Shown piece by piece: positions 33,803-43,514 of a stretch of 64,000 nucleotides of DNA. Origin of the DNA: Elgaria multicarinata webbii (lineage: Eukaryota > Chordata > Lepidosauria > Squamata > Anguidae). The stretch's first letter is position 1; every line of letters starts with the position of its first letter. Both the position numbers and the translations under genes were made by a program. A model generated the notes under the pieces. That model was not told the origin of the DNA, did not search any database, and saw only the letters and a list, made by a program, of their open reading frames with translations. The DNA lies in the NCBI RefSeq assembly GCF_023053635.1, contig NC_086171.1, positions 16,820,006-16,884,005 on the forward strand, written 5' to 3'.

Positions 33803-33865
<63 letters not shown>
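33803..33865. repeat. (GT)n-(GC)n-(AC)n perfect hairpin in TWIST1 intron
   Basis: About 15 GT units, a GCGCGCGC centre and about 11 AC units form an uninterrupted purine-pyrimidine alternation of about 60 bp that is also self-complementary. The DNA should favour Z-form or a cruciform, and the pre-mRNA a long stem. Confidence 0.9.
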
Positions 33866-35119
33866 GGAAATCCTGTTTCTTCCTAAGGATGGATCGATTT
33901 CTTTCATAAAAGTCGCTCCCCAAGATTGTCCCGCTGCTCTGCTTTCTTCCCAATGTGGAGAACACTCGTTTCCAAATAAACGTGGGCGACGTGTTTACAT
34001 TTGGGAAGAGGGCTTATTGGACTGGGGAGTCAGGGGCCTTAAGGGCTGCATTTTAAAGCCCCCTCCCCTCCCCTGCTTTTCAAGGGAATATCCTTCTAAG
34101 GCGACAATCCGGGAAGTCCCCTGGAAGTCAATATAAAACTTCGGAATGGGAGTAGGAGGACGCAGCGTGCATGTCTGGGAGGGCCATGCGTTTCGATGGG
34201 GAGGGAGGTGGGTGTGTAGCAGAGGTGACATTCAAAACGCGTGTGTAGACACCCCTACAACCCAGGAGAGGTTCCTCAAGGGGCGGTTAGCTTCTCCGGG
34301 CTTCCCCTGGTAACCCACGGAATCCAGTCCTTTGCAACTGAGCAAGGACGTCTCAGATGGGCAGCTAGGTCCTGGGCCTGCTTCTTAGCAGGTAAGACTT
34401 CCATCCAGGGGAGATGGAAGAGAAGTAGGGGATGTTACTCTCCAGGCCACTCTCTTCCTCTCCCCCGCAATCCTCAAGAAGAAGCGAGTCCACTTCGGAG
34501 TCCAGGAGGACTTTCTCAGGAGGAAGCGGTTGGTTAAATAGGCGCCAGAGTGGCTGGCGATCCTAAACCTCTCATCAGTTGGAGGAGATCCCTAGGGGCC
34601 TTCTCTCTCCCCGCCCCTCGCTACGAAAGAGGGTCCCATGGATGCAGTGTGCTGGGGCACGCGCTTCCTGAACTATCCCCTTCCATCAGGTAAGGGCTCT
34701 CGAAGTCCCTGGGGGTCTTCCAGAGAGAACGCGGCGGCCCGGGTTGGCACCCTGGCAAGGGTCGCTCTAAAGAGAGAGGTGAGAGGGCTTCCTCTCGCGT
34801 AGGAGTCCTGCCAAAGGCCTTTGGGCAGGCGTTCCCCGTGGACCGTGACTTCCAGCCTGAGGGTGGGTGCCAGGAGGGCCGAGCTCCCGCCACGCTCCCT
34901 TCGCTGCCCGCCCGGGGGAGATACGTCGAGCAGAGGCTGGAGAGCCAGCAGCACGGGGTTGGAGGCGGCTTCCCGGCGAGCCAGGAGCCTCTGTCGGGCC
35001 TGCTGCGGAGGCCGAGCGCGGCTCCGGGCCTCCGCTGGTTCCCTGGCTGCCCCGCTGCCGCCCCTGCGCCGCCCCCGCTTACCTAGGTCTCCTCGGGCCG
35101 GGCCAGGCGACGCGGGACG

Positions 35120-35746
35120 CTAGTGGGAGGCGGACATGGACCAGGCGCCCTCCATGCGCCAGACGGAGAAGGCGTAGCTGAGGCGCTCGTGGGCCACATA
35201 GCTGCAGCTGGCCATCTTGGAGTCGAGCTCGTCGCTCTGCAGGACCTGGTAGAGAAAGTCGATGTAGCGGGCGGCCAGCTTGAGCGTCTGGATCTTGCTC
35301 AACTTGTCCGACGGCAGCGTCGGGATGATCTTGCGCAGCGCCGCGAAGGCTTCGTTCAGCGACTGCGTGCGCTGCCGCTCGCGGACGTTGGCCATCACCC
35401 GCTGCGTCTGGAGCTCCTCGTACGACTGCGGGCTGCCCCCGCCGCTGCTGCTGCCTCCTCCTCCGCCGCCGCCGCCTCCCCCGCTGCCCCCGCCGCCGGA
35501 TTTCTTGCCCCGCTTGCCCTGCGCCGGGCTGCACGGCTCCTCCGCCGAGCCGATCCCCGCGCCGGCTCCGCCTCCGCCTCCTCCTCCGGCCCCGGCGGCG
35601 CTCCTGCGGCTCGATCGCCTCTTGCGTCCCCCTCGCTTACCGCCGCCCTGAAGTTGCTGCTGCTGCCGGTCGGGTTCCTCCTCGCTGTTGCTCAGGCTGT
35701 CGTCGGCGGGCGAGACTGGAGAGTTCGACTCGTCCTGCTGCATCAT
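35120..35746 (-). CDS. TWIST1: Twist-related protein 1 (bHLH transcription factor)
   Basis: TWIST1 is a nuclear class II bHLH factor. It binds E-boxes as a homodimer or with E-proteins, represses osteoblast differentiation and drives mesenchymal and neural-crest programmes. The 208-residue product starts [20 protein letters not shown]; human is 202. Nuclear signals are GKRGGRKRR (36-44) and GKRGKK (77-82). Glycine/alanine tracts at 50-67 and 84-104 separate TWIST1 from TWIST2, which lacks them. The bHLH spans about 114-165, with basic [13 protein letters not shown], helix 1 [14 protein letters not shown] and helix 2 [13 protein letters not shown]. The C-terminal WR domain (189-208), [20 protein letters not shown], appears identical to mammals. 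The ATG at 35746 was chosen because it is the family start; an in-frame GTG eight codons upstream (35770) is not conserved-looking. All coding sequence is in exon 1. No break or missing residue is seen. Confidence 0.98.
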   Translation of the reverse strand: MMQQDESNSPVSPADDSLSNSEEEPDRQQQQLQGGGKRGGRKRRSSRRSAAGAGGGGGGGAGAGIGSAEEPCSPAQGKRGKKSGGGGSGGGGGGGGGGSSSGGGSPQSYEELQTQRVMANVRERQRTQSLNEAFAALRKIIPTLPSDKLSKIQTLKLAARYIDFLYQVLQSDELDSKMASCSYVAHERLSYAFSVWRMEGAWSMSASH

Positions 35747-35911
35747 CTCGGGGGCCAACCCGAAGCGCACCGAGCGGCCCTTTTGAGGGGGCGAGGGAGC
35801 GGGAGGGGGGAGATGCCTAGCCAGCCAGCTCCCCCTGGCTGGATCCTTGGCCTGCCCAAGCGGAGAAGGAGGAGGAGGAGGACCAGGGGGTGGGGTGGGG
35901 TGGGGAGGACC

Positions 35912-35938
35912 TCAATTGGGTGGGTGGGTGGAGGCCAT
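35912..35938 (-). CDS. Upstream ORF in TWIST1 5' UTR
   Basis: The only ATG between the predicted transcription start (about 36075) and the TWIST1 ATG opens an eight-codon frame, MASTHPPN then TGA, ending 165 bases before the main start. Its start context is mediocre (C at -3, G at +4). It could lower or tune TWIST1 translation; this is inference. Confidence 0.4.
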   Translation of the reverse strand: MASTHPPN

Positions 35939-36074
35939 CGGGAGCCCCAAAAGAGAGAGGGAGACGACGACGAAGGAGGAGGAGAAGGAGGAGGAGGAGG
36001 AGGAGGAGGGGAAAGGAATCTCTCCGGCGGTGTCAGCCTCCCTCCCTCTGGCTCCTTGGAGCTGGCTGGGAGTT

Positions 36075-36180
36075 AGGCGAAAGTTGCAGCCTGGGACGCT
36101 CTTATAGCTCCTGCTGGCGGAAAGTTTGGGGGCAGCGGTGTCATTGGCCTGACGTGGAGAGGAGGGACTTTGCCGAAGTT
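36075..36180 (-). promoter_or_regulatory. TWIST1 core promoter
   Basis: On the minus strand GGCCAATGACA (CCAAT box, 36143-36147) precedes GCTATAAGAGC (TATA-like, 36101-36108), placing transcription start near 36075 and giving a 5' UTR of about 330 bases, close to the human length. Between the upstream edge and CCAAT lies CCACGTCA (36150-36157), which contains both a CRE half-site and an ACGTG hypoxia-response core on the other strand. Human TWIST1 is a known HIF-1 target through a proximal site. GGGACTTTGC (36164-36173) resembles a kappaB site. Confidence 0.75.
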
Positions 36181-36229
36181 TAGACGAAAGTTTCCGCTTC
36201 CCCCTCCCCTCCCCATCAGACCGTTAGCC

Positions 36230-37319
36230 AGTGATCTCATGGAGCCCCCGTCCCAAAGCCTCCGGTCCCTCTCATCTGATGTAGGTGTTATAAGATACCA
36301 CTACCCAACAGTCTTTCCCCAAAGCGGGGCCGAGAGCGGGGCGGCGGCGGCGGCGGCGGCTGGGTAGGGGCAGCGGCGCTAGAGAATCCTGGCTCGCTCT
36401 CGCTCGCTCGCTCACGGGCTCCGGAGATCCGCAGACCGTTTCCTTCCGAGGCTGCGCTCTTAAGCGCTCGGCCACTGAAGCCAGTTTCGCTCCGATCAAT
36501 GGGGGCGACTGACCCCCCTAACGTCAGCCCAACTCTGTTTACTTGGAAGCCGGGCCCATTGATCTCAATCGCCTCTACTTCCGAGTCTTACGCCAACGCA
36601 CGCGCGCGCGCGCGCGCACTCGAAGGGCAAGTAGGTTTCCCGGGGCGAGCGCTGAAATCATTGGCCTGCCACTGCGAGCCGGTTCCAGGGGAGAGACGTT
36701 TCAAGGCAATACGTCTGGGATCCGGCTGTGACGCAGGGATACCCGCACCCACCCCGACCCACCCCCTTTAAGACAAAGCCGCTGGACCCCCTTTCGCTTC
36801 CCGCCCGCTCGCCTCGGAAAACTTCAGGCTGCGATCCTAAAGCGGCTCACTTCCGTAAGCGAAGTCCCGGGAAATCCTCTGACTTCCGAGAAGAGGAAGT
36901 GGCGAGGCTCGGGCTGCGGAGCTCACTGATGCGCACTTGGACCGAGTCCCAACCCGGGCGCTCCGGCTTAGCGCCTCCGCTGTGCAGCCCGCGCGCGTGC
37001 CCTGGGCGATGGGTCGGGTGGGGGAGGGAATCCTCGCAGGGCTCTCAAGGGCACTTTGTCTTAATTTCCGTGCGGGCCAGCGATCAAGGCACGCTCTTGC
37101 ATCCCAATACCCCGGCTTAAGTGCAGAGGCCGTCGAGCTGAGCCGTCGCTACCGGCGACTGAACCTTCGTATAATGAATGAATGGGTGGCTGAGCCCAAG
37201 TGCAGCAGCAGGAGCGCCAGCCACAGGGTCGCGTGGCCTCCTCGCCCGCCGATTTCCTGGCTGCAGCTTCAAAGAGGAGAAGAGGTGAAATCCACAGCCG
37301 GACTGGATGTCAGTAAGCC
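36230..37319. other. TWIST1 upstream GC-rich flank
   Basis: No gene supported. ORFs on both strands reflect high GC content. A diverged Family A copy sits at 36530-36590 (TTTACTTGGAAGCCGGGCCC) and a second remnant at 36830-36885. Confidence 0.4.
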
Positions 37320-37487
37320 TCTGTGCACCAGTTGCTGGGGAACATGGGTGGGAGGGGGCTGTTCCACCCGTGTCTCGCTGTTCCACCCGGGTCGACAGCT
37401 GATTGGCCACTGTGTGAGCAGATAGTTGGACCAGATGGACCCTCGGTCTGATCCAGCATGGCTCTTCTTATGTTCTAATGTTCACCC
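37320..37487 (+). repeat. L3/CR1-type LINE 3' end, sense
   Basis: TTGGACCAGATGGACCCTCG, TCTGATCCAGCATGGCTCTT and the ending CTTATGTTCTAATGTTC are the classic terminal sequence, inverse of 53418 and 62330. Confidence 0.75.
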
Positions 37488-38102
37488 TCTGTACCGGCTC
37501 CCAAGAGCCATCACATCCCGCCTGCCCACCTGCCTGCCCAAGCAAATTATCCACCATTTCTTGTGCACCTGGTCACTCAGCGGTAGCGCGATGTTAGGTG
37601 TGCCAGCTGTGAGTGTGTCTGCTGGACGTAGTTATGCCCTTAATTTAGTTTGCTTTCTGAAACCAGCCTTCTTCCGTGGGCTGCTGCAGCCTCAGCCTGC
37701 TGATTGTCCAGGAAATGCCCACTGGGGCTGTTTAGGATAAGGAAGTTCGCTAATTTTCAGCAGAGAGGCATAACTCCATGAGAGGATTAAATGGGAAGAT
37801 AAATGTAGGAATCCCCCTCCCCGTTCCAGTGCAAATAAAATTTCGGATATTAAAATCAATATTTCGAATCGGGTGTGTGGGAGTGGGACAATCCTCTGTC
37901 CACACAGTGGGTTTGCGCCGGATCCGTCACATTCAAGTCAAATGGGGCCATAGTTGTGAGGTAAGAAGGAGGAAGACTGGCCCCACCCACCCCCAATGGT
38001 GAACTCGATTGCTCCGAAGAACAACTCCCATAGATTTGAATGGTTCCACATGGAGAGGTTTAGGATCAACGTAGTAGAGAGAGATCAGGAGGCAGTGGAA
38101 GA
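37488..38102. other. Repeat-poor upstream flank, no gene seen
   Basis: Contains AT-rich words such as GGATATTAAAATCAATATTT (37846-37865) but no coding signal. Confidence 0.35.
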
Positions 38103-38183
38103 AATGCAGTGGGGCCCATTCAGTTGGCAGGCATTTCTTTACTTCTTAAGGAATGTCTGCGAACCGAATGAGCCCCACTGCAT
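38103..38183. repeat. Inverted repeat, about 37-bp arms
   Basis: ATGCAGTGGGGCCCATTCAG and CGAATGAGCCCCACTGCATT are inverted arms that extend inward through GGCAGGCATT/AATGTCTGC. MITE-like; seen once here. Confidence 0.7.
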
Positions 38184-38202
38184 TCAGCGAATGGCCAGAT
38201 CT

Positions 38203-38318
38203 ACACCAAACAGGATATGACACTTTGAAAACATTTTGAAAACTGTATATGGGGTGTGTCCTGGTTGTCAATACCGTTATAAACCATTTTGAAGCAGTAG
38301 TGTAGATCCTGCCTGGAT
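38203..38318. repeat. Family E palindromic element
   Basis: GGCCAGATCTACACCAAACA and GTAGTGTAGATCCTGCCTGG are terminal inverted repeats about 115 bp apart. Confidence 0.75.
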
Positions 38319-39239
38319 GAGTTCAGATAATCAGTTTGTTTGGGTCCTCTATCCTAAGCATACACAACTCACCCAATGCATCTTTCCCTGGGGGAAAGTG
38401 ATGTGGATTTCAAAGAGATATACCCCTGGGAAAGTGGGTTTAAGGATGTACGCAGCCTTACATACACTGTAATCCACCTGCCTCCTTCTGTCCAACTTGC
38501 CCTTTTCTCTTTGGGGGCGTCATCCCATTCTTCTATGGCTAATTCGACTTCAGATTCGCATTCGGATGTTTTCATCAGCATTTCCACACTCCTTTTCCTT
38601 CACCTCCCTGGGAAACAACAGGCGATTTGTGTTGATTCTGTTTCGCTTTCTTTCAAAAGCTTCTACTTCACAATCGAGAACTACATGTAGAATGTTACAT
38701 TATCTCCCCCTAATTTTCAAGAAACAGAAAGAGACAGATAGACAGACAAGGCCGATCCTCAGAAAATGACATTTCAAGAAATGGAGAACAATCGAAGCTC
38801 CTTGTCCTTCAAAAGGAAAGTTCAAACTTAAACTCTCCTTAAAACTCGATTTTTATTTTTATTTTTACTAGTCTAGGAAAGACCCAAAAAGGGCAAGCCA
38901 ACGGGAACAGCCCAGATATAGGAGCCTGGGAAGAAAGTTTTCGTTCCAGAAAAATCTAAAGCCAGGTCATCGAAAAGATCCTGCTTTTTTCCAACTACAG
39001 AGGCCCTGTTTTTCAATAAGTGATATGTGACTTGCATGTTTAAATATGTAGAACCGAATGCAAGGCATCTCTTGCCACACTCAACCTCATCCCCTTCCCA
39101 CTCCTTTTGCAAATAAATAAATAAACAAACAACTGGGCTTTTTAGAAGAATCCACATCGCTCCACCTTAGAAAGAAAATCCACATGTTCTGCAGGGCACT
39201 TGTATATACGAGCTGTTCTGGCTGCTGATCGATCGGAGT
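38319..39239. other. Repeat-poor upstream flank, no gene seen
   Basis: Unique-looking sequence about 2.3-3.2 kb upstream of TWIST1, with a GACAGATAGACAGACA patch near 38735 and an (AAAT)n near 39113. No domain in overlapping ORFs. Confidence 0.35.
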
Positions 39240-39380
39240 CATTCTCCAATGAGCCGAGTAAAGGGAAATGACGTCGTAGGGGCGTCAGCTGATGACATAA
39301 GAGGGGAGGACTTATTCCATTGGTCGGGCGCAAATGCCGCGCCTGCCCACGTCCAAACTATTGAAATGGTCCAATCCCAC
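39240..39380. promoter_or_regulatory. CCAAT/CRE/E-box cluster, candidate promoter or enhancer
   Basis: CCAAT words lie at 39246-39250, 39319-39323 (reverse) and 39371-39375. TGACGTCG (CRE-like) is at 39269-39276, an E-box CAGCTG at 39286-39291 and an AP-1-like TGATGACATAA just after. CCGCGCCTGCCCACGTCC adds a CpG-rich core. It lies 3.2 kb upstream of the TWIST1 start and could be an upstream promoter or enhancer. Confidence 0.4.
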
Positions 39381-40630
39381 TGAGGTCAAAGCAGGTATTA
39401 AGGACGGTTGCAGCTATGCATATGGGTGAACTTCTTGGCTATAAAATCCACACCAACGACAACACGAGAATCGTCCTGTAGTGGACGCGTGATGTCAGGG
39501 TTAGAAGAGTGGAAGGCAGTCCGAGAGGAACGGAGTCACATCTCTTCCTGCGCTACCTTCTGGCAGCAGCAGCAACACCACCACAATCCAACCGTTCCCA
39601 CCCTCCCGCAGACAAGAGAACACAAGAAAGAGCTGTCACAGTGACATCTCAGCATACAAAAAGTAAAGCTTACACATACATTTCCTTTCTTTCCTGGTTC
39701 TTTTTTACGCCCTGACACCCAGAACCTAAGATCTATGTTGACTAACAAGAAGATCTTCCTAACATTTCCTTGGGAAAGATCCATGGGAATCCTTCCTCCT
39801 CTGGGGAAGAAGGTCTTCTCCTTCTCCATCTCCTTCTCAGTACAGATAAAAGTAAAACCCCTTTGTTTAGTATATGTCAACTGTTCAGCTTGGTCGAGAG
39901 AGGAAGCGCTGCTTTGGAAAGCCGTCACTTTGGCTTGGTTGGTTTACTAAGCCACATCTGAAAGACAGGAGATTGTGGGTGGTGGTGGTGGGGGGGGATA
40001 AACAGAGTTGTTGGGTTCCTCTGCTCCCTCAAATAATGGAGGAAAAAGTAACCTGTATGGACCGGGAAGGGGGAAGAGAGGGGAAAAGATGACCGGGGGT
40101 TGAAGAGAAAGAAAAATTAAATGGTGAACGAGAGCTTAGAGTAGCTGGGAAATTGGCTAAACAACACTATACAAGCCGCATGGTTAGGAGATATTTAGTA
40201 TTCAGCCGGATTCTGTACAATCTGACGGATTCAGGGCCTAAATATAGGTTATGCCTGAGGAAAGTCCGATGGTTGCTTGTGCTGGAGGGATCGGGAGCAG
40301 AAAGGCTCCAGAGAGCAAAGGCGTATTTCACCGCTTTCTCCGGTTTAAATCCGCCCCGTCCCTGTTCTTCCTGGTTTTTAACGACCTGATCGCGGGGGCA
40401 AGTGGTGCCTTTGGAAGGAATGGTTTGGGGGCATCGACAGGGCGGTCCCTGGACGCAGCTGGCCTTGCTTCAATTTAAAAAGAGCAGAGGACCCGGGTGC
40501 CAGACGATGGCCTTAAACGCACTGCTTGGGATGGAAGGGGTCAGCCCTTTCCAGGTTTATCCCCTTCCAGCCGAGACTAGTGCCAGTGCAGCTGCGGTAA
40601 GAGTGAGAGAAGAATGGCTTGGTCCCCGGG
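39381..40630. other. No gene seen
   Basis: Unique-looking sequence; several ORFs without domains. A (GGT)n/G-rich patch lies at 39975-39998. Confidence 0.35.
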
Positions 40631-40762
40631 GCCAGATCTACAACAAGCAGGATATAACACTGTGGAAGTGGGTTGAAAGCTGTATATGGAGTGCGTCCTG
40701 GGCCCCAACCATTGTCAGTGCACTTCGATGCCGCTGTAACGTAGTAGTGTGGCTCCTGATTC
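40631..40762. repeat. Family E palindromic element
   Basis: GGCCAGATCTACAACAAGCA at the left and GTAGTAGTGTGGCTCCTGAT at the right. Confidence 0.7.
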
Positions 40763-41158
40763 TAAGCACCCCTCCCACTTCAGACGTTACAGATGTCCTA
40801 CGCGAAGAACGCGAGGAAACCCGGTCTGTAGGCAGGACGCTCATTTTGCTCCACCTGATTTGTTCACATCTTTCATGCATAAGGGCTGGACGTATGAAGG
40901 GACTCCCCTGGAAAGCCTTGAGTGTTTGAGCTGAGAGGAACACTCAGTTCTCCTAGGAATGGATCTTCCACACATATGCAGTGATGGAGAGGACTCCTCA
41001 AGCGATTCACGTGAATGTATCTGAACCAGCAGGTCTTGGAAGAGAATCGGCGGGATTCGCTCAGAAGGGTTGGATACAGTGTGGATTAAACGGGAAGGCG
41101 GGATGTTGGTTGAGGAGATATCTCTTATAACTTTGCCAAACTTCAATAACATTTAATA

Positions 41159-41390
41159 GTAAATAAATAAATAAATAAATGTACATCTGCACCCCGCTTT
41201 CCTTCCAGGAAGCCAGATGGTTCACATTTCCCTTCTCCCCTTATTAGTCTCAAAGCAACCCTGCGAGGTAGGATAGGCTGAAAGAGCCAACGAGATTCTT
41301 GGCTGAGCAAGTTTTTAAATGGGGTCTTCATGAGCCAAATCCAACCTCTGTCACAGCAGGCGACCTTATAACCGACTGAATTGGACTGGT
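41159..41390 (-). repeat. tRNA-derived SINE, antisense
   Basis: An (AAAT)n tail precedes CACCCCGCTTTCCTTCCAGG, AGCAACCCTGCGAGGTAGG and GCCAAATCCAACCTCTG; minus-strand order matches the SINE at 8518 with more divergence. Confidence 0.65.
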
Positions 41391-41399
41391 CCATTTAGT

Positions 41400-41515
41400 C
41401 CGATCCACACTGACAGCTTCGCCAGGATCCAGACTCAGCCCTACCTGGGATTGAACCTGGCACCGTTTGCACGCAAAACCTCAGCAACCCCCGCTCTGAG
41501 CAACGGCCCTCCCCT
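41400..41515 (-). repeat. Reptile interspersed repeat fragment, antisense or tRNA-like
   Basis: CCTACCTGGGATTGAACCTG and GCACCGTTTGCACGCAAAAC correspond to the motif order at 63090-63140. Confidence 0.5.
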
Positions 41516-42341
41516 TTGTAGAACTGTCCTGCTCTAAAGGGGCACCGGAAAGACGCGCAAGGTGCTGCCTAGCAGAAAGTGGAGAATTGCTTCTTGAAAC
41601 AAACTTTCTCTTTTCTTCCCCTCCTTTCTTTCCCACCTTTCCATGAAACTGACAACAAAGCGTACGGATAGTCCCGCGAAGCAGGTTAGACGCTCTGAAA
41701 CTGACGCGGGAAAATCACCCTCTCTTCCCAAGTAGGAAGTTTCCCCTTGAGAATCTCCTGGCGAAAAGTCTCCTTTGCTGAGCTGCACCAGAGCCACCTT
41801 TTTCTACTTCTTTTTATTCCAGCCAAGACGATTGCATTATCTGGAACTTACCCACTCCGATCTAATATAACCACCCAAAAATATTTATATCAGATGGAGC
41901 TTTTAATAAGCCACAAGTCAGTTGCTGGGGAAAAGAGAGGAATAAACGAAACCCCTTCAAGTGCTGCCAACGGGGGTGGGGGGTGGGGGAGGGAAGGGAA
42001 GAAACCATGAACAATCCCCCACCCCACCCCTCCTGCAAGTGAATACAATTGCCAGCCTCCTGGAAGCGAGGCTTCTAGTAAACCTAAGAAGAGGCCTGCA
42101 ATACTTTCTTGTTTAAACTTGGTGGATGATTCTAAAAGGAGAGACGTGGGATTTAGCTTTACTGGCCTGTAATGGAGAAAGAAAAGCCATTACATTTACT
42201 AGACTACTGGCTGCATTTTAAGAGGGTTTTCTTCTGCTCTGTAACCAGCATGAAACAAACAAACAAGCAGCCACTGGCTGCCAATAAGTAAGAGGGGTAC
42301 TGAAGGCACTTTTAAATTCTTTTAGATTGCCAACTGATATA
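41516..42341. other. No gene seen
   Basis: Repeat-poor; a purine-rich GGGTGGGGGAGGG patch at 41973-41998 is the only notable composition feature. Confidence 0.35.
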
Positions 42342-42476
42342 CCAGCCCTCCCTAACGTGGTACCTTGGTCTGCAACTCCCAGCATTCTATGCCAGTGTGG
42401 CCACTGACTGTGCTGCCCAGGAATGATGGGAGAGGTGTGGTCCAACAGATCTGGAGAGGGACAGGTTGGAGAAAGC
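42342..42476. repeat. Family C1 palindromic element
   Basis: CCAGCCCTCCCTAACGTGG and GGTCCAACAGATCTGGAGAG at the ends, diverged arms. Confidence 0.65.
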
Positions 42477-42699
42477 TGTTATATGCATACTTGCCCCGGG
42501 GGTGGGGTGGGCCCTGGTGAACATAAACACAGAGGGTTGTGCAGAGAAAAAGATAGACCCTGGTAGAGCAGACCAATAGTCCATCAACTTCAGCATCTTT
42601 TCCCTAAAGAAGCAGCCAAGGAGGTGAAGTTCTCTGAAGTTCACAAGCAGGTTAAGGAGGCATCTGTCTTCTTCTTCCATTATTTGTTCTCTATCTCCC

Positions 42700-42825
42700 T
42701 CCCCTCAGGATACCAGAAGTCCTCTAGAAATTGTTAGACTCCAACTCCCATGGGCCTCAGACAGCATGGCCAATGGCCAGGAATGATGGCCATTTTAGTC
42801 CCAAAAGATCTGGATGGACGTTCCT
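42700..42825. repeat. Family C1 palindromic element
   Basis: GTTAGACTCCAACTCCCATG and ATGGCCAATGGCCAGGAATG. Confidence 0.7.
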
Positions 42826-42866
42826 CTTAATTGCAGTATGTGTTCCTGAACTTGGAAGTTCCATGT

Positions 42867-42962
42867 GCAGAATAATTCTATGCATGTTTCCTTGAAATGT
42901 AAGTCCCATTATGTCTAAAGGGGCTCACTTCCTAGTAAGTGTGTTTAGGATTACAGCCTTAG
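42867..42962. repeat. Family A palindromic repeat
   Basis: ATTCTATGCATGTTTCCTTG, TAAGTCCCATTATG and TTAGGATTACAGCCTTA. Confidence 0.75.
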
Positions 42963-43042
42963 ACAGCATGTCTTAGAGTCCTAAGTAAACATTCTGAAGT
43001 GATCCATTAAAAATCCCCACAAACATGCATTGTTTAACCCAG

Positions 43043-43152
43043 GAGTGGGCAACCTCCAGACCTCTAGAAGTTGTTAGACTACAGCTTCTACCATCCCTGA
43101 CCATTGGCCATGCTGGCTGGGTCTGATGGCAGGCGAACTTCTGGAGGGCCAC
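43043..43152. repeat. Family C1 palindromic element
   Basis: CTGACCATTGGCCATGCTGG centre with AACTTCTGGAGGGCCAC at the right end. Confidence 0.75.
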
Positions 43153-43267
43153 TAAAAGTTTCATATCAGGATCTGGGAAATGCAAAAATGGGTACCACAC
43201 TCTCACAAGTGGAAGCCATCACAGAAGTAATCTCTTCTTTACATATTTTCATACCTATTTTCAAAAC

Positions 43268-43480
43268 AAGAAAAATAATGAGGTGATGGGGTGCAGTGGC
43301 TAAAGCATTGGCTTTGGGTGGGGGAACTCTGGCTCAGATCCCATGAAGATCACTGGCTGGCTTTGAGTCTAATCATGATCTCTCTGTGCCTAACCTACCC
43401 AACAGGGTCACTGTGAGGATAACATTGGATGACATCATGACATCACCCTGAGATTCTTGGAGAAAGTGTGTGATGAAAAT
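43268..43480 (+). repeat. tRNA-derived SINE, sense
   Basis: GGGGTGCAGTGGCTAAAGC (A-box region), then CTCAGATCCC and CCTAACCTACCCAACAGGGT. Same order as the SINE at 8518. Confidence 0.65.
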
Positions 43481-43514
43481 CAAGTCCTTTGATGCTGAAC
43501 ACTTCTTTAAATAT

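Larger units (their letters stand above)
30746..35082 (-). other. TWIST1 intron, 4337 bp
   Basis: Donor G|GTAAGC at 35083/35082 (exon 1 ends AGACCTAG, as in human) and acceptor TTTTTGCAG|ATGACA at 30746/30745. The intron separates the stop-codon exon from the 3' UTR exon, the standard TWIST1 arrangement, but is about eight times the human length. It holds Family A/B copies at 31070-31160, 31830-31880, 31940-32005, 32425-32535, 32740-32900 and 33183-33262, and a Z-DNA-type hairpin at 33803-33865. Its first kilobase (34.1-35.08 kb) is GC-rich. No additional exon is supported inside. Confidence 0.85.
34800..36900. promoter_or_regulatory. CpG-rich island over TWIST1 5' region
   Basis: High GC and dense CpG through the intron start, coding exon, 5' UTR and upstream flank, including a short (GC)n at 36597-36620. 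Boundaries are estimated by eye. Consistent with a developmental gene under Polycomb/CpG control in related species. Confidence 0.7.

Noticed and set aside
35120-35746. TWIST2 instead of TWIST1
   Set aside because: TWIST2 lacks the glycine-rich region; the 3' UTR and the FERD3L neighbour also fit TWIST1.
35747-35770. N-terminal extension of TWIST1 from an in-frame GTG
   Set aside because: The family starts at MMQ; GTG is not a usual vertebrate start and the ATG at 35746 has a good context (G at -3).
35880-35895. CTCF-like word GACCAGGGGGTGG
   Set aside because: Partial match in a G-rich 5' UTR where such words arise by chance; no support for an insulator.
35123-36076. 317-codon ORF antisense to TWIST1
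   Set aside because: It mirrors the GC-rich TWIST1 exon and 5' UTR; proline/arginine/glycine content is compositional.
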